Of a stretch of DNA of 64,000 nt, positions 1-8,890 are shown in pieces. The notes beneath the pieces were generated by a model, which had not been told where the DNA came from, made no database searches, and worked only from the letters and a program-made list of their open reading frames with translations. The position numbers and the translations under genes are program-made. Position 1 is the first letter of the stretch; each line of letters opens with the position of its first letter. Source of the DNA: Methylococcales bacterium (GTDB lineage: Bacteria > Pseudomonadota > Gammaproteobacteria > Methylococcales > Methylomonadaceae); contig JAPLRZ010000043.1 of assembly GCA_026398895.1 (NCBI GenBank), forward strand, positions 27,718 to 91,717, in the 5' to 3' direction.

Positions 1-758
1 ATTTGAGTGGTCAGCGTCCACGGTGGATTAACAACAATCAGCCCACTAGCAGTCATACCGTGTTCTTTGGTATCAGCGGCAAGCCCCAGTTCAAATAATT
101 GTACATTTTTAATACCGCTCGCTTTTATAGCCTTTTCTAGTGCCTTATTACGGCTACGATCCACCACAGGATACCAAAGCGCGTAAGTCCCTGTTGCAAA
201 GCGTTTGTGCATGGCACGCAAAGCATTGGCTACATCAACGTAGTCAGTTTTTAATTCATAACTTGGATCAATCAATACTAAGCCACGGCGTTCAGGCGGT
301 GGTAATAATCCTAGACTATTTTTCAAACCATCGGCATGAAAGATTTTGACACGTTTGTCTCTGCCTATCGCCGTGCTTAATAACTCAACTTCTGTTGAAT
401 GTAACTCGTACAAAAATAAACGATCTTGGCTGCGCAGTAACTGTTGAGCGATGAGCGGCGACCCTAGATAGCGTGTCATTTTGTCATTGCTATTTGCTTG
501 CTTGATGAGCTGCATATAACTAACCACCGCATCGGGCAAATCAGAACGTTGCCATAATTTACCGATACCTCCCGCAAACTCGCTATTTTTTAGTGCGTAA
601 CCGCTATTCAGCAGGTAATCACCAGCACCCGCATGAGTATCAATATAACAAAACGCTTGATCTTTTTTGCCGAAATACTCAAGTATCTGTATTAATACGA
701 TGTGTTTTAATACATCGGCAAAATTCCCTGCATGAAACGAATGTCGATAACTGAGCAT
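1..758 (-). CDS. rlmJ: RlmJ, 23S rRNA (adenine2030-N6)-methyltransferase, C-terminus cut off by window edge
   Basis: The reading frame starts at an ATG whose complement is at 756-758 and stays open to base 1, about 252 codons; the family is about 280 residues, so roughly the last 28 are outside the window. The N-terminus MLSYRHSFHAGNFADVLKH is the RlmJ (YhiR) signature. A catalytic motif IV of the form DPSYE lies near residue 165, where RlmJ proteins have DPPY or DPSY. By family the enzyme methylates A2030 of 23S rRNA using SAM. It is cytosolic and apparently monocistronic, reading out of the window. Confidence 0.93.
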   Translation of the reverse strand, partial: MLSYRHSFHAGNFADVLKHIVLIQILEYFGKKDQAFCYIDTHAGAGDYLLNSGYALKNSEFAGGIGKLWQRSDLPDAVVSYMQLIKQANSNDKMTRYLGSPLIAQQLLRSQDRLFLYELHSTEVELLSTAIGRDKRVKIFHADGLKNSLGLLPPPERRGLVLIDPSYELKTDYVDVANALRAMHKRFATGTYALWYPVVDRSRNKALEKAIKASGIKNVQLFELGLAADTKEHGMTASGLIVVNPPWTLTTQ

Positions 759-786
759 ATTTTTTACTAGACGCTAAGCACTACAG

Positions 787-1197
787 TTATTCGGATATTT
801 TTACTAGCCAGCCGTCTTCGGCTTCGCAATGGGAAGATTTACCGCTGACTTTAATATTAATTCGCGCCACCGTATTGCGTAACGAATCGGGTAATTTGGC
901 TGTAACTGCGTAAAAAGGGTCTTTAAAATCAGCAACAATTTCCACAGGAATATTTTTTACCGTGGCACTAATTTGATCAGGATTGGAAATATTAGTTACT
1001 CTAAAAGAAAATTCAGAATTTGGTGCGACCAGAGCAAGCTTAACGGGTAAAAATTTAGACAAATGTGGTTTTTCACAAGTAACCGCACTACTACCACTTC
1101 CACTGCTACCACCGCCATGCGCACTGTGATCCACTGCATTGGCAACACTCATATTGAAGGTAACAAAAAGCAACACTAATAATTTTGATTTATTCAT
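787..1197 (-). CDS. small secreted protein, unknown function
   Basis: 136 residues. A clear Sec signal peptide (MNKSKLLVLLFVTFNMSVANA, cleavage after ANA near residue 22) is followed by a His/Gly/Ser-rich linker (HSAHGGGSSGSGSS) and a compact domain with two cysteines, near residues 41 and 124, that could form a disulphide. This points to a periplasmic protein. I do not recognise the family. It reads in the same direction as rlmJ, with about 28 bases between its stop and the rlmJ start. Function unknown; the open frame, signal peptide and even composition support a real gene. Confidence 0.7.
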   Translation of the reverse strand: MNKSKLLVLLFVTFNMSVANAVDHSAHGGGSSGSGSSAVTCEKPHLSKFLPVKLALVAPNSEFSFRVTNISNPDQISATVKNIPVEIVADFKDPFYAVTAKLPDSLRNTVARINIKVSGKSSHCEAEDGWLVKISE

Positions 1198-1411
1198 AGG
1201 ACTATCCCTCTTATTTTTGTTTATATGGAGATTTTAAACATAGCAATCAAGCTTCTTATGCACGAAAGCTCAGTGATAGTGTACATAAACCTATCGTAGT
1301 AGTCAGAATTTTTTTAGTGCTTGATACAGAAATACAGCGAAAATTTGTAGCGGAAACACTCAGGCTATTATTGCAGAGCTTATAAAATGTTTATTGCTTA
1401 TGGAGTAGTGA

Positions 1412-2026
1412 TTAGCGTAAGAAAAACTGTACAGTCATACTACCTACCACCAGCACATCATGATGATTCAATTTGACCATGTTATTGGCTAAAGGCTCAT
1501 TATTTAGAGTGATTACCCCCGTGTGTTCTAAGACGGAAGCAAAATAACCATCTTTTCTTTTTGAAATAACCACAATACCGCTGCCTGGCTCACCAATCAT
1601 GGTCATGGAAATTTTTAGATGAAATATTTTGCCAATATTAGCACCGCTGATAATTTGATAATTCGCAACGTGGGGAAGGTAGTTTTCCTTTATTTTACGA
1701 TTAGCGGGGAGTATGTCAGCTTGTTCAGTATCTTTATCTGCTGTATAGACAATTTTATGCTGCCCAATAGTGATTGCATCACCCTCTTTGAGCATCGCTT
1801 CTTGAATGTTTTTTCCATTGATAACTAACGGAAAATCACTATTCAATTGCCTAATCATAGCGGCATTACCGCGCACCATAACAACCGCATGGGCGGCAGC
1901 AAAATCAGAGTGATCTATCACTAAATCATTGCTGTCATCGCGTCCAATATTCACCTTACCCACTTCAAACGAAAGTGGATATGAACGAACAACATTATTT
2001 TTAAAATAAATAGTAAGCTTTGCCAT
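1412..2026 (-). CDS. FHA-domain protein
   Basis: 204 residues with no signal peptide. Residues about 22-95 form a forkhead-associated domain, with IGRDDSNDLVID carrying the phosphothreonine-contact Gly-Arg, then an H-x-x-H-like AAAHAVV strand and the terminal DAITIGQHKIVY strand. Residues about 125-204 look like a second, degenerate FHA fold (MIGEPGSGIVVI, then NNEPLANNMVKLNHHDVLVVG) without the canonical Arg. FHA domains bind phosphothreonine peptides, usually linked to Ser/Thr kinases or type VI secretion; no kinase is seen nearby. It stands alone, with about 215 bases of non-coding sequence downstream. Confidence 0.85.
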   Translation of the reverse strand: MAKLTIYFKNNVVRSYPLSFEVGKVNIGRDDSNDLVIDHSDFAAAHAVVMVRGNAAMIRQLNSDFPLVINGKNIQEAMLKEGDAITIGQHKIVYTADKDTEQADILPANRKIKENYLPHVANYQIISGANIGKIFHLKISMTMIGEPGSGIVVISKRKDGYFASVLEHTGVITLNNEPLANNMVKLNHHDVLVVGSMTVQFFLR

Positions 2027-2102
2027 TACAACAGTTAATAAAAATCCATAGTGTGGTCGGTGAATTATAGTTGGTATTTTTAGCTACATTAAAAAAATGC
2101 AA

Positions 2103-3356
2103 TTATTTTTTGGGTAGAAACTTAACCAACTTAACGGTATTTTCATCACGCTTGATAATTTCTAACGGATGTCCATGTAGTTTAATACTCGTACCTAGTT
2201 CGGGAATAGTTTCCATAAACTCGATAATCAAGCCATTCAAAGTTTTAGGTCCTTCGGTTGGTAATGACCACTGCGTGACGCGATTTAATTCTCGCACCGT
2301 AATATTAGCATCTACCAGATAACTACCATCACTTTGTTTTCTTGCGGTATTGTCATCAGTAAGTAGCTCGCCGACAATTTCTTGCAACAAATCATCCAGC
2401 GTGACCAAACCTTGAACATCACCATATTCATCAACGACTAAACCGATGTGACTTTTTTCGGTTTTAAAGTTCAACATTTGAGTGTGTACAGGAGTGCTTT
2501 CAGGAATAAAAACAGGTTTTGACAATAATCCCATAATGGTATTTTTATCAAAATTGTCCTGATTAATTAACATCAGCACTTTTCGTAAATGTAAAAAACC
2601 AACAATGCGGTCAATATTTTTTTTGTAAACAGCTAATTGGGTGTGTGGGCTGGTTTTGATTTGCATGACAATGCTTTCAATAGGCTGTTCTAAATCGATA
2701 CCGACAATCTCATTACGCGGAGTCATAATGTCTTCAACGGTTGCCGATTCCAAATCAAGTATGCCTAATAACATTTTTTGATAGCGCACAGGCATTAAGC
2801 TTTCGGCTTCAGTAATAATACTTTTTAGCTCATCTTTGCTTAACTGGGTGTCATGACCGTTTTCTTTAACGTCAATTCCGCCTAAACGCAATAATAAATT
2901 AACAAATAAATTAACGAAACCGACAATTGGATAAAAGACTTTTAATAAGCCCGTATAAATCCAAGCGGCAGGAAATGCCAGTAATTCGGGCTTTATAGCC
3001 GCTAAGGTTTTAGGAGTGACTTCCGAAAAAATCAGCATTGCAATGGTCAAAATCCCCGCACCAATAGCGATGCTAGATTCTTCCTCAGGATAAAGACGAA
3101 TGGCGATAACAGTTGTTACCGAGGCGGCAAAAATATTGGCAAATTGATTGCCCAATAAAATCAAACCAAGTAGTCTGTCAGGGCGTTGCAATAATCGATG
3201 TGCTTTTATCGCACCTGCGTGTTTTAGCTTGACTAAGTGCCGTAAACGGTAACGGTTTAAGGTCATTAAGGCTGTTTCTGACCCAGAAAAAAAAGCGGAC
3301 AAAACAAGCATCAGTGCAAGTATGCTAAAGAGCATACTAAGGGGCATATCGTTCAA
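2103..3356 (-). CDS. CNNM/CorB-type membrane protein with CBS pair and CorC_HlyC domain
   Basis: 417 residues. The N-terminal CNNM (DUF21) domain, residues about 1-180, has the SAFFSGSETALMTLNRYRL signature and three to four membrane helices. A CBS pair follows at about 205-330 (VEDIMTPRNEIVGID; VVDEYGDVQGLVTLDDLL), then a CorC_HlyC domain at about 340-415. This is the order of E. coli YfjD/CorB, implicated in Mg2+/Co2+ efflux or resistance. Start chosen at the ATG preceding the first helix. No partner transporter gene is adjacent, so the transported ion cannot be named from context. Confidence 0.9.
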   Translation of the reverse strand: MNDMPLSMLFSILALMLVLSAFFSGSETALMTLNRYRLRHLVKLKHAGAIKAHRLLQRPDRLLGLILLGNQFANIFAASVTTVIAIRLYPEEESSIAIGAGILTIAMLIFSEVTPKTLAAIKPELLAFPAAWIYTGLLKVFYPIVGFVNLFVNLLLRLGGIDVKENGHDTQLSKDELKSIITEAESLMPVRYQKMLLGILDLESATVEDIMTPRNEIVGIDLEQPIESIVMQIKTSPHTQLAVYKKNIDRIVGFLHLRKVLMLINQDNFDKNTIMGLLSKPVFIPESTPVHTQMLNFKTEKSHIGLVVDEYGDVQGLVTLDDLLQEIVGELLTDDNTARKQSDGSYLVDANITVRELNRVTQWSLPTEGPKTLNGLIIEFMETIPELGTSIKLHGHPLEIIKRDENTVKLVKFLPKK

Positions 3357-3567
3357 AGAAGGTAGTCTCTTAGTTTATGAAAACCACTGTAGTGTCTACG
3401 ATGAAAAATTTTTGTCAAGTTTGAATGTGTGTTTCAAGCTATTGATTTTTTCGTAATCTATTAATAGATTGATTTTAAATGATTATTTTTATAAGTTTTT
3501 TTGATATGACTATCATCATTTGATACTTGGTATTCATAAGCTATGGTAGGTCGCGTGGTGCGCTGAA

Positions 3568-3602
3568 AGAAAAAAAGCCCACTGTTCAAAGCAAGTGGGC
3601 TT
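3568..3602 (-). terminator. intrinsic terminator of rhlE-1
   Basis: Nine-base stem AAGCCCACT (3575-3583) pairs with AGTGGGCTT (3594-3602) around a 10-base loop. Reading on the minus strand it ends in a run of T (the A run at 3568-3576). It lies just past the stop of the helicase gene at 3609. Confidence 0.85.
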
Positions 3603-3608
3603 GGGTAG

Positions 3609-4862
3609 TTAAGCGCGATTGCCAGTGGATCTACTACCCGTCGCTTTACGCGGCGGTTGGCTGGTATTTCTGCGTGGAGGACGAGGAGCGCGAGGTGGTT
3701 CAGGAGGCATAGGTGGCGCAACATCGGCAGGCTCAAACCCTACAATTTGTTCACGTTTAATCGGTGTGTTAATCAGCTTTTCAATTAGCCGCAACGCCGC
3801 GACTTCATCATGAGAAACCAATGATACCGCTTGACCTTCTTCACCCGCTCTGCCTGTTCGACCAATTCTATGCACATAATCCGCAGGTGCGCGTGGCAGT
3901 TCATAATTCACGACGTGCGGCAGTAGATTAATATCAATGCCACGAGCAGCAACATCAGTCGCCACTAATACGCGGATTTCCCCCGCTTTAAAGCCAGATA
4001 ATGCGCTGGTTCTCGCGCCTTGGCTTTTATTGCCATGAATAGCAGCGGCTTTAATATCCAATTTGTTGAGTTTTTCAGTCAGACGATTAGCACCGTGTTT
4101 AGTGCTGGTAAACACTAATACTTGTTGCCACTCTTTGGTTTTTACCAAGTGGCACAATAAATCGGCTTTATTAGCTTTATTACACAAATAAGCAATTTGC
4201 TCAACGGTTTCGGCGGCGGTATTACGCGGTGCAACTTCAATTTTTATCGGATTAACCAATAAGCCTGTAGTCAATTGGCGTATATCTTCGGAAAACGTGG
4301 CAGAAAATAACAAGTTTTGGCGTTTTTTTGGTAGCAAGGCAATGATTTTGCGGATGTCACGAATAAACCCCATGTCCAGCATACGGTCAGCTTCGTCCAA
4401 TACCAGTGTTTCTACTTTATCCAGCTTAACGGCGTTTTGATTGACCAAATCTAATAAGCGACCAGGTGTGGCAACTAACACATCCACGCCACCGCGTAAA
4501 CGCATCATCTGCGGATTAATTTTTACCCCACCAAACACCACTTCGGTTTTTAACCGTGGATGTAAATGTTCGCCGTATTTACTGACCGATTCAGCAACTT
4601 GGGCAGCAAGTTCACGCGTTGGCGTTAGAATTAATACGCGAATTGGACGATTCGCACCGTAAGATTTTTGTGATAAGCGATGCAAAATAGGTAAAGCAAA
4701 ACCAGCGGTTTTGCCCGTGCCAGTTTGCGCGGCAGCGAGTAAATCATGACCGTTTAACACGGCTGGAATGGCTTGTAATTGTATGGGTGATGGGGTGGTA
4801 TAACCTGCTTCAGCAATAGCGCGTAACAGAGGATCGGATAATCCGAGTTTGGTAAATGGCAT
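3609..4862 (-). CDS. rhlE: ATP-dependent DEAD-box RNA helicase, RhlE type (copy 1)
   Basis: 417 residues from the ATG at 4862 ([13 protein letters not shown]). The frame is open 14 codons further upstream, but RhlE proteins begin with this Q-motif region, so the shorter start is preferred. Motifs in order: Q motif ([10 protein letters not shown]), Walker [30 protein letters not shown] box [22 protein letters not shown], and [10 protein letters not shown]. The C-terminal tail is Pro/Arg-rich and basic, typical of RhlE. By family it unwinds RNA in ribosome assembly, mRNA decay and cold adaptation. A paralogue lies at 19.2-20.5 kb. Confidence 0.94.
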   Translation of the reverse strand: MPFTKLGLSDPLLRAIAEAGYTTPSPIQLQAIPAVLNGHDLLAAAQTGTGKTAGFALPILHRLSQKSYGANRPIRVLILTPTRELAAQVAESVSKYGEHLHPRLKTEVVFGGVKINPQMMRLRGGVDVLVATPGRLLDLVNQNAVKLDKVETLVLDEADRMLDMGFIRDIRKIIALLPKKRQNLLFSATFSEDIRQLTTGLLVNPIKIEVAPRNTAAETVEQIAYLCNKANKADLLCHLVKTKEWQQVLVFTSTKHGANRLTEKLNKLDIKAAAIHGNKSQGARTSALSGFKAGEIRVLVATDVAARGIDINLLPHVVNYELPRAPADYVHRIGRTGRAGEEGQAVSLVSHDEVAALRLIEKLINTPIKREQIVGFEPADVAPPMPPEPPRAPRPPRRNTSQPPRKATGSRSTGNRA

Positions 4863-5147
4863 AGTGGATATTGTCTCAAAGTATGACTGCATTATGCAGT
4901 TCAAGGGGTCAAAAACGTGACAGAGTATTTACGATGAAAAACTTTGTAGAGGGTCTGCGTGTTGGAACTAATGCTGGGAGTGGTGAACTATCGCTACACA
5001 GAGGGCGATTAATGCAGGTTGGATAAAAAACGACGTATAATCATACCACACCAGCAAGCATACACGCTAAAAAGAAAATCATAGTCTGTTAGGTATTATC
5101 CACGGCAAGCACGATTTTTTCGTACCTGTCGTGAACATTAGTATCAG

Positions 5148-5909
5148 TTATTTACGGATTTGCCAGTATATTTCGCCACTGAGTGAAGGAAACAACGCAC
5201 CCCACAGTAGATTCAATCGCACCCAGAAAGGATAGTTTTCTAAGGCAAAATTGCGTTTACGGAGCATATAAGTACCTGATAGAAAATCCAAGTTTAACCC
5301 ACAGCTTTCCGCCATGCTTTTTACTCGTTGTGGTGAAAAAGTGCTGACGTGACCAAAATCAGCGGCTGTTTTACGGATTTTTTCTTGGCGGTAGGCTTGG
5401 ATAATTTGTGGCACAGCGGGAAAACCACCGATTAATACACCGTCCGACATTAATGCAGGGGCAAGTTTGGCAACCAAATTTTCAGGTTTAAATAAATGTT
5501 CAAGTAGATGTAACACAATAATGACATCGTATTTTTCAGCCAACTGAAACTCTGGCACATCGACATTGGCTTGAATTTGCTTGGTATAACCAGATTCGCT
5601 GAGTTCAGGTTGCAATTTGTAATCGACTGCTTCCCAACATTCAATGTCAGTAAATCCTGCATCCTGCATATAGCGGCGCATTTGCCCTCTATCAACACCA
5701 ATTTCACACACGCGTATAGATCGTCCTAGTCGCTGTTGTTGGGCTTTTATAAAGTGATACATAAACCAGTAGCGCAGTAGTTTAATTGGATAATGGGTGC
5801 TACTTGTGCTATCACTTATTTTTTTTACCCAGCTTTGTTGATCAAAAGACGCTAAGCTCCACTGAATAGCGGCTTGTAATGGGGTTGTTACGGCGATTTG
5901 TTCTTTCAT
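5148..5909 (-). CDS. class I SAM-dependent methyltransferase
   Basis: 253 residues. SAM-binding motif I is VCEIGVDRGQMRRY (near residue 73), and the post-I and motif IV region has KYDVIIVLHLLEHLFKPENL, the pattern of Methyltransf_11/23 enzymes. The substrate is not deducible. The motif I variant (EIGVDRG rather than ExGxGxG) is slightly unusual. The gene is separated from the helicase by about 285 bases and from the next gene by about 56 bases. The 285-base stretch (4863-5147) holds no gene I can support, only a weakly palindromic tract around 5100-5135. Confidence 0.8.
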   Translation of the reverse strand: MKEQIAVTTPLQAAIQWSLASFDQQSWVKKISDSTSSTHYPIKLLRYWFMYHFIKAQQQRLGRSIRVCEIGVDRGQMRRYMQDAGFTDIECWEAVDYKLQPELSESGYTKQIQANVDVPEFQLAEKYDVIIVLHLLEHLFKPENLVAKLAPALMSDGVLIGGFPAVPQIIQAYRQEKIRKTAADFGHVSTFSPQRVKSMAESCGLNLDFLSGTYMLRKRNFALENYPFWVRLNLLWGALFPSLSGEIYWQIRK

Positions 5910-5965
5910 GCGTGTATGTGTAAAAAGGATTGGTTACAAAATGAGGCTAATTTTAACTGCTAGTC

Positions 5966-6691
5966 TCATTTTTGGTTGGTTTTTTTAACAAGAGGAGCGG
6001 TAATAATCGATTTTACTGCTGATAAACGAGGGATAGCCTGTGCTTGCCATGCCTTAATTAAAGGTTGTGGTTGCGGTGTTATCCAAGCCAGCCCCACGGT
6101 AGCCGCTAACATTAATGCCGAGGTGATTTTATTGTTATAACTGTAGAGTTTTAAAGCCGTGCCAAAGGATTTTTTCATGCGTTTATTGGATAAATCCACA
6201 CTGTAGAGTTCATCCAGTAGTAGATGAACAATAAAGCCAAAGCCAATAAAAAAGCCGCTTAGCCACGAATGTAAAATATCCCAATGCAGCAAATAACAGC
6301 CGATACATACCATGAGCAAACAAAAAAATGTCGCCGTTAAAATAGAATGAAAAATGCCACGGTGGTCAGTAAAACGGTCAAATAAGGAAAGCAATGCGTA
6401 ACGCACTACCACATAAGCCGCTCCTGCCATCAACAACACGATGTAAGGCTGATAGCCATTTTTAAAGACATTAATTACAGTCAATAGGGCAATAAGTGCT
6501 AAGGTAGTAAAAAATAGTTTGATGGGTGTTGAATTCCCCGAATCAATATCAGGCAACATACCGCCAATTGCGCCAAATACAATCATCCAAGGCGCGTCGG
6601 TAATAGTCATGATATTTATATTGACGGCAACCAGTGCGACACCTGCGCTGGCAGCGATAGCAACCGATAAGTGAGTGTTAAAATTAGCCAT
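5966..6691 (-). CDS. YdjM-like membrane-bound metal-dependent hydrolase
   Basis: 241 residues. The N-terminus (MANFNTHLSVAIAASAGVA), the GGMLPDIDSGNS motif near residue 43, FDRFTDHRGIFHSI near 108 and HLLLDEL near 158 match the YdjM family of inner-membrane predicted metal-dependent hydrolases; conserved His and Asp residues would be the metal ligands. Four to five hydrophobic segments are visible. In E. coli ydjM is LexA-regulated; I did not identify a LexA box here. Biochemical function is unknown for the family. Confidence 0.82.
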   Translation of the reverse strand: MANFNTHLSVAIAASAGVALVAVNINIMTITDAPWMIVFGAIGGMLPDIDSGNSTPIKLFFTTLALIALLTVINVFKNGYQPYIVLLMAGAAYVVVRYALLSLFDRFTDHRGIFHSILTATFFCLLMVCIGCYLLHWDILHSWLSGFFIGFGFIVHLLLDELYSVDLSNKRMKKSFGTALKLYSYNNKITSALMLAATVGLAWITPQPQPLIKAWQAQAIPRLSAVKSIITAPLVKKTNQK

Positions 6692-6763
6692 ATTCTAAAA
6701 ATTTTTCGTAAAATAGCAGTTATACCCTAACTTTAGCTTTGTGGCTAACCACCCTACCCTCTT

Positions 6764-8161
6764 ATGACTCATTCACTCAGTTGTTTTAAAGCCTACGATA
6801 TACGCGGACGACTTCCCGATGAACTCAATCCCGATATTGCTTATCGTATCGGTCGCGCCTTTGCTCAATACCTTCAACCCAAGCGGGTGGTGGTCGGGCG
6901 TGATATGCGTTTATCCAGTAATGAACTCGCCAATGCGGTCATTAATGGCTTAGTGGATGCGGGCGTGAAGGTGTATGACATCGGTTTATGCGGCACGGAA
7001 GAAGTGTATTACGCAACCTTTGCCTACACTTATGAAGGCGCGGCAATGGATGGCGGAATTATGGTCACAGCCAGTCATAATCCAAAAGATTATAACGGTA
7101 TGAAATTAGTGCGTGAGCAAAGTCAGCCGATTAGTGGCGATACAGGTTTGAATATCATCAAACAGTTGGCAGAACGTAATGATTTTTCCGCGCCTATACT
7201 TGAAAAAGGTCATGTTACAACTATTTCGATTGAAGCAGCTTATACCCAACATCTATTAAGTTATATCGATGTATCCGCTTTAACACCGTTAAAAATCGTA
7301 GTGGATGCAGGTAACGGCACAGCGGGTCATGTGCTTGATAATTTGGAAGCGACCTTAAAGGACAAAATCACTTTTATCAAACTGCACCACGAACCAGACG
7401 GGCATTTTCCCAATGGTATCCCTAATCCCTTATTGCCCGAAAACCGTGCCAGTACTATTACCGCTATTCAACAATACAGTGCGGATTTAGGAATTGCGTG
7501 GGATGGTGATTTTGATCGCTGTTTTTTGTTTGATGAAACAGGACGTTTTATCGAAGGCTATTATATTGTGGGCTTACTTGCCGCCGCATTTTTGCACCGC
7601 TATCACGGTGAAAAAATTATTCATGATCCGCGTTTAACATGGAATACCATCGATATAGTTGAAAGTCTAGCGGGTATTGCGATACAAAGTAAAACAGGTC
7701 ATGCCTTTATCAAAGAACGAATGCGCAAAGAAAATGCGGTGTATGGCGGTGAAATGAGTGCGCATCATTATTTTAGAGATTTTTCTTATTGCGACAGTGG
7801 TATGATTCCGTGGTTATTGGTCATTGAATTAATGAGCAAAAGTGGCAAAAAATTATCGCAATTATTGGATGAACGTATACGATTATTTCCTGCCAGCGGC
7901 GAAATTAATCGTACCATTGCTGATCCTGATGCCGCAATTCAAGCGATTCAACAACATTATCAACAACACGCGCTGCACATTGATTTTACCGACGGTTTAA
8001 GCATGGAATTTGCTGATTGGCGATTTAATGTCCGTTGTTCCAATACCGAACCATTAGTACGATTAAATGTCGAAGCACGCGGCGATGAGAGATTAATGCA
8101 GGCAAAAACCGCTGAGTTATTGGCGTTATTGGAAGTGCAAGCTTTGCACTCCTGTCCCTAA
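6764..8161 (+). CDS. cpsG: phosphomannomutase/phosphoglucomutase
   Basis: 465 residues, the full length of the alpha-D-phosphohexomutase family. The phosphoserine loop [13 protein letters not shown] is near residue 107, the metal loop DGDFDRC near 247, the sugar-specificity loop [10 protein letters not shown] near 329, and the C-terminal phosphate-binding loop [12 protein letters not shown] near 432. GEMSAHH is the pattern of the bacterial ManB/CpsG/AlgC group. The enzyme interconverts mannose-6-P and mannose-1-P (and often glucose phosphates) for exopolysaccharide and LPS precursors. Divergent from the YdjM-like gene, so the 72-base gap should hold both promoters. Confidence 0.94.
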   Translation: MTHSLSCFKAYDIRGRLPDELNPDIAYRIGRAFAQYLQPKRVVVGRDMRLSSNELANAVINGLVDAGVKVYDIGLCGTEEVYYATFAYTYEGAAMDGGIMVTASHNPKDYNGMKLVREQSQPISGDTGLNIIKQLAERNDFSAPILEKGHVTTISIEAAYTQHLLSYIDVSALTPLKIVVDAGNGTAGHVLDNLEATLKDKITFIKLHHEPDGHFPNGIPNPLLPENRASTITAIQQYSADLGIAWDGDFDRCFLFDETGRFIEGYYIVGLLAAAFLHRYHGEKIIHDPRLTWNTIDIVESLAGIAIQSKTGHAFIKERMRKENAVYGGEMSAHHYFRDFSYCDSGMIPWLLVIELMSKSGKKLSQLLDERIRLFPASGEINRTIADPDAAIQAIQQHYQQHALHIDFTDGLSMEFADWRFNVRCSNTEPLVRLNVEARGDERLMQAKTAELLALLEVQALHSCP

Positions 8162-8162
8162 A

Positions 8163-8190
8163 TTTTTTCGTGCTTTTCGTGGACAAAAAA
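8163..8190 (+). repeat. dispersed TTTCGTG/TTCGTGGAC repeat, single arm
   Basis: Between the mutase and the response regulator lies TTTTTTCGTGC followed by TTTTCGTGGACAAAAAA. The same word recurs at 10783-10856 and 47266-47415, so this is one arm of a dispersed family. Confidence 0.7.
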
Positions 8191-8221
8191 ATACTATCAG
8201 ATAATTAACAGCGAGGACACA

Positions 8222-8890
8222 ATGCGACTTTTATTGGTTGAAGATGATGAAATACTTGGCGATGGTCTAGTCGCAGGTTTAAAAATGGAAGGTTACGCAG
8301 TGGATTGGCTAACCAACGGTAGGCTTGCCGATGAAGCACTGAAAACCAATAGCTATGAGTTAATTGTCTTAGATTTGAATCTTCCAGACATGGATGGTTT
8401 GGCAATATTGCGAGCCTTAAGAAGCCGTAAAAATGAAACACCCGTCATGGTGTTGACCGCTAAAGATACTATTCCAGACCGAGTAATGGGATTAGACAGT
8501 GGTGCAGATGATTTTGTCATCAAGCCGTTTGAATTGGATGAGGTCTGTGCCAGATTACGCGCCCTAGCACGACGAAATGAAGGGCGTAGCGTACCTAATA
8601 TCGAATATAAAGGCATTGTGTTAGACCCCGCTTCTCGTTTAGTGACTTTTAATGACGAAAAAGTCGAATTATCGCAAAAAGAATTTGAGATACTCAGTTT
8701 TCTAATGGGCAATATCGGCAAAGTCGTTTCTAAAGCTCGCTTAGAAGAAAGCCTATATTCGTGGGATTCTGATATAGAGAGTAACACCGTTGAAGTCTAT
8801 ATTCATTATCTACGCAAAAAACTTGATGCTTCCTTGATACGCACGGTCAGAGGCGTGGGCTATATCATTGATAGTGATACTGACTCATGA
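8222..8890 (+). CDS. OmpR/PhoB-family response regulator (QseB/PmrA-like)
   Basis: 222 residues. Receiver domain 1-115: acidic DD at 8-9, phosphoacceptor Asp in VLDLNLPDMDGL (near residue 51), Thr in VLTAKD and Lys in KPFEL. The winged-helix domain is at about 125-220, ending VRGVGYIIDSD. The stop overlaps the start of the sensor kinase gene by 4 bases (ATGA), indicating translational coupling. The pair resembles QseBC/PmrAB systems; the signal is not known. A good Shine-Dalgarno (GCGAGGAC) precedes the ATG. Confidence 0.93.
   Translation: MRLLLVEDDEILGDGLVAGLKMEGYAVDWLTNGRLADEALKTNSYELIVLDLNLPDMDGLAILRALRSRKNETPVMVLTAKDTIPDRVMGLDSGADDFVIKPFELDEVCARLRALARRNEGRSVPNIEYKGIVLDPASRLVTFNDEKVELSQKEFEILSFLMGNIGKVVSKARLEESLYSWDSDIESNTVEVYIHYLRKKLDASLIRTVRGVGYIIDSDTDS

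Noticed and set aside
5097..5140. Full copy of the TTCGTGGAC repeat near 5.1 kb
   Set aside because: Only short parts of the word match; too diverged to call.
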